A stretch of 64,000 nt of DNA. Source: Owenia fusiformis (Eukaryota > Annelida > Polychaeta > Sabellida > Oweniidae). The notes under the pieces were generated by a model. That model did no database searches. It worked only from the letters and a program-made list of their open reading frames with translations, and was not told the DNA's origin. Location of the stretch: NCBI GenBank assembly GCA_903813345.2, contig CAIIXF020000010.1, positions 7,865,169 to 7,929,168 on the forward strand, in the 5' to 3' direction. A program made the position numbers and the translations under genes. This document shows positions 44,410 through 54,048 of the stretch, one piece after another. Numbering within the stretch: the stretch's first letter is position 1; every line of letters starts with the position of its first letter.

Positions 44410-45215
44410 AGCTTACTAGTAGGATCGACTTGTATGGGTGATAAGTAAATACATGTGAGAGTATGTACCCCGCTCACCCCGCCAACCACGGTACGAATAG
44501 TAGGATGAAATGTATGAGAGATATGTAAATACATGTCAGAGTATTTACCCCGTTCACCCCGCCAACCACGGTAATTACATGACTTATAGTAGGATGAAGT
44601 GTATGAGAGATGGGTAAATACATGTGAGAGTATGTACCCCGTTTACCCCGCCAGCCACGATACGTATAGTAGGATGAAGTGTATGGGAGATGGGTAAATA
44701 CATGTCACAGTATTTGCCCCGTTTACCCCGCCAACCACGGTACGTATAGTAGGATGAAGTGTATAGGAGATATGTAAATACATGTACCCCGTTTACCCCG
44801 CCAGCCACGATACGTATAGTAGGATGAAGTGTATAGGAGATATGTAAATACATGTCAGTATTTGCCCCGTTCTCCCCGCCAACCACGGTAATTACATGAC
44901 GTATAGTAGGATGAAGTGTATGGGAGATGGGTAAATACATGTGAGAGTATGTACTCCGTTCACCCCGCCAACCACGGTACGTATAGTAGGATCAAGTCGT
45001 GTATGGGAGATAGTGTAAGTACCCCGTTTACTCCGCCAACCACGGCACGTATAGTAGGATGAAGTGTATAGGAGATATGTAAATACATGTCAGAGTATCT
45101 ACCCCGTTTACCCCGCCAACCACGGTACGTTACATAGTAGGATGAAGTGTATAGGAGATGTGTAAATGCATGAGTATGTACCCCCGTTTCCCCGTACCCC
45201 CGTTTACCCCACCAA
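44410..45215. repeat. satellite, ~70-100 bp unit, about 9 copies
   Basis: Unit: GTATAGTAGGATGAAGTGTA, GGAGATGTGTAAATACATGT, GAGTATGTACCCCGTTTACC and CCGCCAACCACGGTAC, with copy-to-copy indels. The ATGTACCCCGTTTACC core is shared, inverted, with the 37.2-38.0 kb array. Minus-strand frames here are artefacts. Confidence 0.88.
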
Positions 45216-46249
45216 TCTGTGCGAAGATGTGAAACAGGGGAATTAGGGCGAATAAGTAAGTACTACGTGGTGCACGTGTAGAGGGGAATGCACAGGCAAA
45301 ACGGATGTGGGCGAGATTTGCGCATGTAAGGGAATTAGCACTAAGTGCACGTGTAAAGGAGATTTCACTTGTGCTGAGGGAGTTAGTACTACGTGCGCAC
45401 GTGTGGAGGAGATTTCACAGGCATAACTGATGTGGACGAGATTTGCTGAATTTTCGTGACTGCTTGCATCGGCCACGATGAGTATAGGTACCTGACACAT
45501 GTTGGACATTGAGCTTAGAGACAAACGGTGTGTCATAGTGTTCGTGGAAATACACATGAGGAAACTACATATGAATTAATGTGGCTTGCATGTGAAATGT
45601 AGAAATAAAGTTTGAGTGTATGTAATGAGAATTCCCAAATTTGTAGTGGACACAAGGAGAATTTCCATGGGTGTCCTAAATGGGAAAATGCTCTAAGTGT
45701 CGTGACTGCTTACATAGAACCTCTACCACTTTTTTCTATTCAGCGGAAGTGACGTATTAGGCCATTTTGGCCTCTGCTCTACATAGTCTCGAAAATCACT
45801 CCGCCATCTCTAAAAATTCTGTTTCTAACCAAACTTGTAAATCTTTCCTGATAGATTCCTATCGGAATAAACCTTGATTCATTTATCAAACACTAGATGG
45901 CGCTGCGACGGGCCAGAAAAGGAGAAAAGGCTTTTTTATACAGGAAACCAAATAACCGCTAGTAACCCTACTCCGAACTATATTCGTAAGAAAACTTAAA
46001 GAGTGAGTCGTATTTATCTCAAAATTTGAATTTTGTACTTTTATTACATTTCATCCCTCATAATATTTTTAACAATTTGGGAAGGATTCATGCGCACGTT
46101 CGAATTCTCGCCTTTAACGATATAATAGGATATTCTTTTTGTATTTAACATTTGAAACTGCTTCAGCAAGCCATAGGCTTTCAAGAGAGCCTTCTATTGA
46201 AAGCCCATGATCAAGCTGGACAAAAAAATTAAACATTATAGTTTATAAA
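45216..46249. other. noncoding flank of the satellite
   Basis: 45240-45450 has loose repeats of GATTTCACTTGTGCTGAGG/GGAGATTTCACAGGCA type. The composite's right tip ends at about 45721. No gene was recognised. Confidence 0.4.
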
Positions 46250-46990
46250 TCTTTGTAAAAATACCCAATACATCTAGATCTCATTAATACCTTTAGATTA
46301 TTTATGCTGAAAAAATACACATATATTATCATGTCATTATATCTTACCATTAAAAAGTTAATAAAGAAAATGACAAATGCAGAGCGTGATACTCAATAGC
46401 TTTGAAAGCTTTTCAATAGCTTTCACTCCTAGCGGACTTCAAACAGAAGTGACGGTTATTATATTCGCAAATGATATAATCATTGCATGGAGCCCGGGGG
46501 TTCACTGCAAACTGAATTTGGTGGGGGTCCTAGGCTGAACCCTCAGATATCAATATATTCCCATACCAATCTGTCAAATTTCAATGTGTTCCCATACCAA
46601 CCAAAATAACGCCCAACAGCCATACCAAATGTCCAAATATAAGACCAATGCCATACCAAACGTCCATATATAGGACCAATGTTATACCAAATATTCAGAT
46701 ATAAGACCAAGGGCATTCGAATTGTCTTAAGTCCCGGAAAAGGGTAGATCTTTTAGGAAAACGATCCAAAACAGCCTCCAATCATGGGCTTTCAATTAGA
46801 TGAAAGCCCATGCTCAAATGAAGGATTTGTGAAAAATCCAACCATTGCCATACCTCAAAAGAGTCATAATTTGGGGGGAAAGTAATAATTTTGGGGGAAA
46901 GTAATTTGGCTTTTCTTTGGTTTAACGTAACATATGAGTTAAAAATGATTTGTGAAGTTTTCTAAGAGCTTTTGTGAGAAATATTTTTCG
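46250..46990. mobile_element. half copy of the 832 bp foldback family, interrupted
   Basis: GATCTCATTAATACCTT, CACTCCTAGCGGACTTCAAA, GAAGTGACGGTTAT and ATGATATAATCATTGCATGG, then after 46905 GTTTAACGTAACATATGAGT, follow the right arm of the 19079-19910 palindrome. A 410 bp insertion (46492-46905) with three ~31 bp repeats (CCATACCAAATGTCCA, ATATAAGACCAATG) splits it. Confidence 0.65.
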
Positions 46991-47991
46991 ATGACAACCC
47001 ATGTCTATGGCAACTGAGACCTATTCAGTTTTGATTGACTGATTTGTACGCCGAAAGTTACTCGAGTCTCTAGCCAATACTTGGCTAGAGGGGATTGCAT
47101 CTGGAATACTGTGAACTCTATTTGAAAAAAGCTTGCCGGGGTGTCATAAATTTATTGAATATTTTAAAAATCGCCAGATAAATAAATCATTAATCAGACC
47201 GGACCCAGCTCGTCTCCTTGATGAGATATGACATGATTTCATCAGGATTTCGTCTAAAATTAAAACAAATTGGCTCCAAGAAAAATGGCGATGTTCGAAA
47301 ACTGGACGAAATGTCGTTAACGTCTGACATTAGTAACTGGCTGTAAATTCTAAGTTAGCGATCCAGAAGATGTGAACTAATACACTGATCACTTTATGTG
47401 TGTTTTGGAATTTTGGGTGAGGTAATAAGACTAAAACTCGCAATTCAAATTGTGATGTGGAAAAATGGCGGACATATGATTTCAAATTTTATGATTACGA
47501 CATGACCATTTGTTCATGCAGGAATATATCTGTACTGGAAGGCCACGATACAGTGGCCTTAGAAGAAGGTAAGCCGAAAGTATTCGGCCATGGTCAGATT
47601 ATAACTAATACAACTGATTTACGGCCTATTCGTAGTTCTACAGATACCCATTGTGTGATCAATGCAGATTCCCATTCTGTATAATTGATAAATTCTATTG
47701 TAATTACTATTAGAATTTGATGCGCGGTGCTATAGTGTTTTACACTTGATTCATATCGCGCGTTAAGTTGCGCAAAACCAATCATAAGGTCAAGGTCACA
47801 ACCAGCATTTCGATGGAAGTTTGTTATTAGGTGAAAAATCAATACCGTTGTTTAGCAACTACCAATTGGTATACCGAGCCTCCATATTGGAAAATATACT
47901 ACATCTATAGTTTTCTATCGTAACATAATACAATATAGAACTTGAACAGTGTTAAAGACACAGAAAAAGACCAAAAAGAATAGATTTAAAA
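46991..47991. other. upstream region of the RIIa gene; unassigned small frame
   Basis: A 75-codon plus frame (47457-47684) contains an exon-like piece with AG and GT borders (47521-47567, GAATATATCTGTACTGGAAG ... AGAAGAAG). I cannot assign it to a family. No TATA box is evident before 47992. Confidence 0.3.
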
Positions 47992-48145
47992 ATGGCCGTA
48001 CCGTTCAGTAACACAAAGTTAAGAGTGCCACGGGGGTTCCAAAATCTCCTAGAAGGACTAGCTAGAGAAGTTTTGAGATCCCAGCCAAATGACATTTATT
48101 CGTTTGGAGCGTTATATTTCGAAAATTTGCTGAATGTCCGTGAGG
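47992..48145 (+). CDS. first coding exon of an RIIa-domain (SPA17-like) protein
   Basis: The exon encodes MAVPFSNTKLRVPRGFQNLL, then EGLAREVLRSQPNDIYSFGA and LYFENLLNVRE, ending in a phase-1 donor G|GTAAGT. This is the RIIa (PKA regulatory-subunit type) dimerisation/docking fold. By memory it is closest to human SPA17 (start MSIPFSNTHYRIPQGFGNLL, then EGLTREILREQP), a sperm flagellum and cilium protein that binds A-kinase anchoring proteins. Other RIIa proteins (CABYR, ropporin) match less well. The family's next exon, with a DPAEWG-type segment and later an IQ motif, was not recognised in the window. The 47 bp candidate exon at 62637 is phase-compatible but uncertain. The ATG is the first in frame. 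Confidence 0.85.
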
Positions 48146-48395
48146 GTAAGTATTAAAACACTTGTTGTCAAGCAAAATTGTTGGTTGTCAATGTAAACAG
48201 ATTTACAGGTAAACTTTACATTCTCAGTGCAATACATGTTTTCAACATAAACCTGATGTAAATGTCTCCCTAATAGTAGTAATACTTAACCAAGCTGAGG
48301 TAAACATAAGTCTAATGTAGAGGCTACAATTATACTATATCTTAGGATGTATAGTACCTTTTTGGGATCCTAATCAGTGGGGTTTGTGTAAAAAA
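48146..48395. other. start of the RIIa gene intron
   Basis: AT-rich intron sequence following the donor at 48146; no repeat ends and no exon seen. Confidence 0.4.
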
Positions 48396-48962
48396 CGGAA
48401 TGTTATAAAAACCCTTCGACCTTCGACCTGCACCTTCGACCTGCACCTTCGACCTACAGGGTATCCAAAAAGCGGGCCAAAAAGAAAGTTATAAAAACCC
48501 TTCGACCTGCACCTTTGACTTTTCTTATGAAAATTGTCAAAGTCCAAAAATATTTCTTTGAAAAACGACTAAGTCCAACTTCACATAGATTATGAAATTG
48601 AACGGAGCTCTGTCCTCGTCGAAAGCTTGACGTCATATCCCGTTTTAATATTGATCACACAACAAGACTATGATTTGAACTCAATAAATAGAACAGTAAT
48701 TGATCGCTACTTACTCTAATTTTACTTCGATGAAAACATGAAAACGCTATTTAACCCCTGTAACTATACCTAGAGTACTGCAAACGTTGCTACAATTTAA
48801 GATCTTAACGATCTCACCTGTGAACCACAAATCAAGTGACTCTTGAGTGGTCTGAGATCGGCAAAAATAGCTTCTATAATATTTTCTTTTTGGACACCCT
48901 GTAAGTCGAAGGTGAAGGTCGAAGGTGCAGGTCGAAGGTCGAAGGGTTTTTATAACATTCCG
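48396..48962. mobile_element. palindromic element of CTTCGACCTGCAC repeats, split by a MITE
   Basis: The left end CGGAATGTTATAAAAACCCT, then TCGACCTTCGACCTGCACC, is matched in inverse at the right end (GGTGCAGGTCGAAGGTCGAA, then GGGTTTTTATAACATTCCG). The arms are about 59 bp. The middle is the mariner-type MITE at 48457-48901. Confidence 0.75.
48457..48901. mobile_element. 445 bp mariner-type MITE
   Basis: Ends CAGGGTATCCAAAAAG and the inverse CTTTTTGGACACCCTG, TA on both sides. Near its left end it carries its own copy of GTTATAAAAACCCTTCGACC (about 48492), the same sequence as the flanking palindrome. Confidence 0.75.
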
Positions 48963-49087
48963 TAAAAAACTGGGTGACCTGGTATGTGTCCTTCAAGAGA
49001 AGACGAGTTAAGAAATTGAATTGCCTGAAAACATATTCTTCGACTGGTTTAATTTCAAAACAAGTATGGAATTAGTGAGATACATAG

Positions 49088-49171
49088 GGATTATGCACTG
49101 GGAGGGCCCTCGGGAAGATATATTGTATATCCCTCGGGATATTCCCTGTATCCAAAACCAACTGTGCATAA
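49088..49171. repeat. partial copy of the 51.4 kb palindrome
   Basis: ATTATGCACTGGGAGGG, ATATTGTATATCCCTCGGGA and TATTCCCTGTATCCAAAACC match 51425-51557 with most of the left arm deleted. Confidence 0.6.
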
Positions 49172-49184
49172 CTGTTGTATTCCA

Positions 49185-49374
49185 AGGCCCATAGCCAGGA
49201 TTTGCCAAGGGGGGTACACTTTTTGAAAATTTTCCAGGGGGTGTTCACTTTTTACAATTTTGGTCCAAAAATGGCCAAAATCACTTAAAATGTGCTCAGA
49301 ATAATGAAAAACTGCATGATTTTGAAAGAATTTTTAGCCAGGGGGGGTTTGCTCGAACCCCTGGCTACGGGCCT
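49185..49374 (+). mobile_element. 190 bp MITE, plus-oriented copy
   Basis: AGGCCCATAGCCAGGATTTG ... CCCCTGGCTACGGGCCT. Ends are inverse of each other (AGGCCC.TAGCCAGG). Inside: GGGGGTGTTCACTTTTTACA and AAATGGCCAAAATCACTTAA. An inverse-oriented copy lies at 52382-52564. Confidence 0.7.
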
Positions 49375-49829
49375 GATTCCATACCTGATGAGGTTTGAAA
49401 TAATAAGCATGTATCCCATATGCTCTAGCATAAGCAGTGCGGAAATAGTTATGACGTGAATTCCTGGGGTGGGACATATAGCCATCGTATGTCTAGGAGA
49501 ATGGCTTATATGGGACATACGATTTATATGTCACGGATCCTCGTTGGAGCGGGACATACGAAAAATATTTGCCCGGATATGGAATTTATTCCTGGTTGAT
49601 ATGTCACTGAAATCATCAGGTATTGAATATATACCTTCATCATTTCATAAGATTGGGAACACATTGTCACATATACATACATGGTTGGTTGGTACAACAT
49701 TGGATTTACAACTTATTTATAATAACACTAAAGCCCTGTCACTGGCAGGGGAAATATTTGAATTGGGATGAAAAGACTGAGTTTGCTTTAAATGAAAGTG
49801 AAAGTGAGGGAAGATTAGACGAGGTAATA

Positions 49830-50418
49830 TCGGGAAAATTATTGTTGTTTAATTTGACAATTACCACCCTGGGGATTTATTAAATTTGTTAATACCCGAG
49901 ACTAGAATGTGTTATGTTTTGTGTAAAACGGTCATCCAGTGTTATTGGGGGATAAATGGGATACTTGCAACAATATCTGTTACAGCTACGTTTATGGAGC
50001 TGCTCCGCACCCAATATTTAGAGGGGGCTCATATCTGAAAAAATTTCCGAATTTTTATAAAATCACACAGATACTGCCTGGCTTCCAAGATGAAAAAATA
50101 ATTTGTATAGATAGTGCACCTTGAACACCATTTTTTATGAATGCTGGGGACTCAGTATTAAAAGGATAATTTCAAAATATATAGGTCTGGGAAAGGTTTA
50201 AGGCACACTGCGTCGCTATAGAATGAATTGCGCTACTATTTTCACAATTGTATTGATATTTGTTGTCAAATACACATATCTTGGTATATTTGAAGTCCCA
50301 AAGCGGCTTAGTTTCAGAAATATCCCAAATTTAAATTCAAAAATAACCGTTAGCTCCGCACCCTCCGCTCATTTGCTCCGCACCCAATATTTCCCACAGG
50401 CTCTGTCTGCATAGGGTG
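49830..50418. repeat. relative of the 24.3 kb MITE and GCTCCGCACCC repeats
   Basis: 49895-49988 (TACCCGAGACTAGAATG, GGGATAAATGGGATACTTGC, ATATCTGTTACAG) follows the interior of the 24307-24706 MITE. GCTCCGCACCCAATATTT occurs at about 50001 and 50371. No gene was recognised. Confidence 0.5.
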
Positions 50419-51416
50419 ATCATAGTTCTCATAATATCTCTCTAATTTTTTTATTTTTTAACATATTCTCATGAAATTTTCATAGAATCTGCAGTATAGA
50501 ATACCGTATTAATCTATCAAGAAATATTTGGTATAACAGAAATATTAGATAAGTAAGGGTTGCCATAGTAACCGGAAATCAAGGCACCCAGGGCAAAAAA
50601 AATAATTGAGTTATAATGAGCTTTGTTAACCTTGTATAAATAAATAATAAACTCTCATAAATTATCAAACACATTAAAATATTATCTTGAATATGTTGTT
50701 TAATGCTTTTACTATAAAATAATTTGACCATGTGAATTGTGTGATGTCACAGAGGATGCTTACATGCTTCATTAGATGTGATACCAGACTCTGAGAATCA
50801 AAGCTTAATTATCAGAAATGACTGAGTTAGATAAAGCATAGATGCAGGGATCATCAGAAAAATAATATTCATACTGATAAAAAGTTTAGTTTAGTTCGAA
50901 AAATCTTTGCTCATACTAAAGATGATCTAAAACAAATATGTTGCAAAGATATCAACAAAATTACACCCTATGTGTGGTCTATTATTTATTTAAGATGAAC
51001 TAAAGTGGAAAATCGACTTTCCTTGGAATATTTGACAAAACAGTTGTAGTGTCTAACATCACTTCTAATGAAGCATTACAATAATCCATTATGAGAAATT
51101 CATATGACCATTATAATAGTTCAAAACAGTCAAGAATACATGGTGTTTAACAATTTGATGTGTTTCATAGCTTATTTGATAACTTATTATGCATTTTAAC
51201 ATGGTTAGTTGAGGCTATTCTTGCATGATTTTTTATTTGCCCCGGGTGCCTTGATTTCCGGTTACTATGGCAACCATTTCTTAAATAATATTTCTGTTAT
51301 ACCAAATATGTTTTGATAGATTAATGCAGCATTGTATACTACATATTCTGTGAAAAATTCATCAGAATATATTGAAAAATAAAAAAATTAGAGAGATATT
51401 ATGAGAACTTTATGAT
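50419..51416. mobile_element. 998 bp foldback element
   Basis: The left tip ATCATAGTTCTCATAATATC, then TCTCTAATTTTTTTATTTTT, and the inverse at the right. Arms of about 190 bp include GCCATAGTAACCGGAAATCA and AGGCACCC in near-perfect inverse, and weaker pairing continues toward the centre. Noncoding. Confidence 0.85.
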
Positions 51417-51424
51417 ATATAGGG

Positions 51425-51557
51425 GTTATGCACTGGGAGGTTTTGGATACAGGGAATATCCCGAGGGATATACAATATATCTTCCCGAGGGACCGAGGGA
51501 AGATGTATTGTATATCCCAAGGGATATTCCATGTATCCAAACCGACCGTGCATAACT
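51425..51557. repeat. 133 bp palindrome
   Basis: GTTATGCACTGGGAGGTTTT, GGATACAGGGAATATCCCGA and GGGATATACAATATATCTTC pair with the inverse right half, ending GTCGGTTTGG/CGTGCATAAC. The spacer is about 10 bp. Confidence 0.8.
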
Positions 51558-51558
51558 G

Positions 51559-52232
51559 GTGTATCTCATACATGAGTGGGTTTAGGGTAGATATAACCTT
51601 TTCAACCTTTTTCAAATGACAAGATATTTATATTTAACATTTTCGTACTTATTATTATTATTATTATTATATCTTGGTTACCGCCATATTTGGCGAGCAA
51701 TACCTCATTGGTATATTCCGTATTTTACGTATTTTACACTCGAAGATAGAGCCAGAAACCCCTCCTTGGAGGAGCCCTGTGTTCTTTTATGTGCACAGGT
51801 ACACAGACATTCAGGTACACACCACAGCCTTTTATACGAGTCGTGAACCACTCAGTCAAACACCCAGAATTACATAACGCACAAACAAACTTGTCTGAAC
51901 CGGGAATCGAACCCGGGGCCAAGCAATATTGGTAACCTTGACTCTCTCTGCCACTGAGCCATAGCGGGTGGACTATTCTTTTTGTTCAATACAATGAAAT
52001 TGTAACATTTAAACTTAAAAAAATTTAATTTTAAAATTAAAAAATTAAAACTTTTGATATTTAAACTTTTTTAAACTTTTGAAAAATTCCCGGGAGCGGG
52101 ATGGATATATTATATCTGCCAGCATTTGGCCTGGAGTGGGACATATACAATATATCCTGCCCGCTCCTCAGATACGATATATATTCCCGGGTGATATCTA
52201 CCCCAAACCCACTCAAGTATGAGATACACCCT
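51559..52232. mobile_element. element with ~38 bp inverted ends, hosting a SINE
   Basis: GTGTATCTCATACATGAGTG, then GGTTTAGGGTAGATAT, at the left and the inverse ATATCTACCCCAAACCCACT, then CAAGTATGAGATACAC, at the right. The tRNA-type SINE 51648-51973 lies inside. GGGACATATACAATATATCC segments near 52135 resemble 49470-49560. Confidence 0.65.
51648..51973 (-). repeat. tRNA-derived SINE, full length, ATT-repeat tail
   Basis: On the minus strand it begins CCACCCGCTATGGCTCAGTG (A box TGGCTCAGTGG). The B box GGTTCGATTCC lies in CCCGGGTTCGATTCCCGG (about 51915-51898). A ~250 bp body follows and a 3' tail (ATA)n at 51651-51672. RNA polymerase III would start at the tRNA-like head. A split, older copy lies at 17866-17932 and 20226-20345. 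It is not a functional tRNA: the acceptor stem does not close. Confidence 0.85.
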
Positions 52233-52381
52233 CGTATATCAAAATATTCAGAGATATGGCTTAGTTTCCAATGATTTTTGCTGTTTTTTGGACTTGAGGA
52301 TTACAAGGGGTCCTTTCCCTTTTCTTACAATTTTTGTCACAGAATGAATTCACTTGTTCATTTGTTAGACAACCTGTATAT

Positions 52382-52564
52382 TCAGGCCCTAGCCAGGGGG
52401 GTTCGATAGGCAAAAATTCTTTCAAAATCATGCAGTTTTTCATCATTCTGAGCACTTTTTAAGTGATTTTGGCCATTTTGGGACCAAAATGGTCAAACGT
52501 GAACACCCCCTGGAATTTTTTCAAAAAGTGAACCCCCCTTGGCAAATCCTGGCTACGGGCCTGA
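52382..52564 (-). mobile_element. 190 bp MITE, inverse-oriented copy
   Basis: Inverse of 49185-49374: CAGGCCCTAGCCAGGGGG ... TTGGCAAATCCTGGCTACGG, then GCCTGA. The two copies could pair over about 180 bp. Confidence 0.7.
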
Positions 52565-53217
52565 TATTAAAGTGCTATTGTCAAGCCAAAATAGAGAAGA
52601 TTTTTGCGTCACAATGATTTTTTGCAAATTCGAATTCCCTGCAATTTTGTAATAGTTCAAATGAAGCCGTTGCTTGCAGAATTTTAGTGGAACTAGATTT
52701 TTTCATGCAGAATCTCTGCGCAGAATTTGCATTTTTGTCATGCCGAAAACTATAGGATGTGTATCTGTATAATCTGGATATGATACTATTAGAATCAGGT
52801 TTTCTCAATAGATGGTATCACTGTAACAATGTAATAGTATTTCTTCTCACTGCCACATCTATAGCTCACTTTTCCAATAAATACCTATTTATACTGCTCC
52901 CTGCCCTCGCAATATTCATCACTGGGTATTGCCAATATTGTGCTTTCCGTTTCTTATATTGTTGAAGTGTTTTAGATATTACTTTATGTGTCACCACCAG
53001 AAGTGTTGAGTTGGTGACATTTTGTTAGTCTTCATCTTTTATGTGGCTGGTGTTCAGCAGTTGGTGGTTGGTGTTCAGCAGTTGGTGGTTGGTGTTCAGT
53101 GGTTGGTGATTGGCGGTAACAGTGGCAGTATCTGTAACAGCGTTCACCAGTTGGCATCTGTAACAAATAGCCTGATGTCTAGTTTTCCAATGAGGGTGTT
53201 CTATTTGGGTGCTATTA
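52565..53217. other. noncoding; GTTGGTGTTCAGCAG triplicate
   Basis: Short tandem GTTGGTG(A/G)TTGG/GTGTTCAGCAG units at about 53047-53110 and TCACCACC/GGTGA inverse pairs near 52990. No gene was recognised. Confidence 0.4.
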
Positions 53218-54048
53218 TACTATTTTTTTCAAGGCCTGTCTGCGTCGCTAACATGCTAAATATAAGAGTTAGCTGACGTTTGGGAGTCTGACTTACCTTC
53301 TAAAGGTTAGAACCCGAATCTTAATGAAACTATATCACCTTTGTTCCGTCAACCATGGAGCATTTGCCACAACATCCAAGAGGTAAATCATGGATCGAGA
53401 AAATGAATGATTTCCTTGTAAATTCCGGAAGTTTCAATACGAAAAATTACCGAACATATGTGAAAACCGAATATTTGTTCGTTGTTTTCACGATTTACAG
53501 GTTCGTTTGTTCTTCAATGTTTTGGTCTAAATTATAAAGCATCACCAACAGGTCTTTCTCTATTAATCGACTAATACAGCAGACGGCTCATATTTCTACG
53601 TAGCATTTCATTCAGACCAATAGTGGGAGTGTAGATCACGCAGTTTCGTTCGTTGCGTACTTCACTTGAAATTGGTAATTTTTAATATTGACTACTTCAC
53701 TTAGCTTGGCGGATGTAGAACATTGCTTAATATTCTTTTAATTTTCACACCAGACATGCTTGGTTGACACGTCAACAAAGTAAAGTTCAAGGGTCAATGC
53801 GTTATTTCGTGATAACTACAACGCCTTCCCGGAAGTCAACATTGATGAAAAATGAAAAAGTCGGAAAAGCATTTACGCTAATTTCTATCAAATGCTATGT
53901 TTATGCATCATCATCGACGCAACAAAGGTGATATAGTTTCATTAAGATTCGGGTTCTAACCTTTAGAAGGTAAGTCAGACTCCCAAACGTCAGCTAACTC
54001 TTATATTTAGCATGTTAGCGACGCAGACAGGCCTTGAAAAAAATAGTA
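53218..54048. mobile_element. 831 bp element with apparently identical 128 bp inverted repeats and a 60-codon ORF
   Basis: Arms 53218-53345 and 53921-54048 are reverse complements with no mismatch by eye: TACTATTTTTTTCAAGGCCT, GTCTGCGTCGCTAACATGCT ... ATCACCTTTGTT. The 575 bp interior holds a plus-strand frame (53355-53537) starting MEHLPQHPRGKSWIEKMNDF, 10 bp inside the left arm and in good initiation context (ACCATGG). Both arms carry, reading outward, the donor-like AGAAGGTAAGTC. The family is not recognised. It could be a young MITE, or a duplicated inverted host segment. Confidence 0.65.
53355..53537 (+). CDS. hypothetical 60 aa frame inside the inverted-repeat element
   Basis: MEHLPQHPRGKSWIEKMNDF, then LVNSGSFNTKNYRTYVKTEY, LFVVFTIYRF and a short end. 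The N-terminal 45 residues have a mixed, protein-like composition. A possible donor CAG|GTTCGT lies after FTIY, so it could be a first exon rather than a full gene. No family was recognised, and chance cannot be excluded. Confidence 0.3.
   Translation: MEHLPQHPRGKSWIEKMNDFLVNSGSFNTKNYRTYVKTEYLFVVFTIYRFVCSSMFWSKL

Larger units (their letters stand above)
37145..45723. mobile_element. ~8.6 kb composite with inverted ends and inverted satellite arrays
   Basis: The left tip GCGGTTCTATGTAAGCAGTC, then ACGA and a little further on CACTTAG, is matched in inverse at the right tip (CTAAGTGTCGTGACTGCTTA, then CATAGAACC, ending about 45721). Inside each tip is a satellite array, 37195-37975 on the left and 44410-45215 on the right. 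They share the core ATGTACCCCGTTTACC in opposite orientation. The interior holds a LINE fragment, a foldback element and smaller elements. No transposase or capsid-type gene was found and no target duplication is evident. It could be one old element filled with insertions, or two related elements in inverse orientation. Confidence 0.5.

Noticed and set aside
44584-44940. 118-codon minus-strand ORF
   Set aside because: Lies wholly in the 44.4-45.2 kb satellite.
37145-45723. Virus-like (Polinton-type) large element because of size and inverted ends
   Set aside because: No polymerase, integrase, ATPase or capsid-like frame was seen; only a LINE piece and repeats are inside.
51890-51973. Functional tRNA gene on the minus strand
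   Set aside because: Good A and B boxes, but no acceptor stem, and the sequence continues into a body with an (ATA)n tail, so it is a SINE head.
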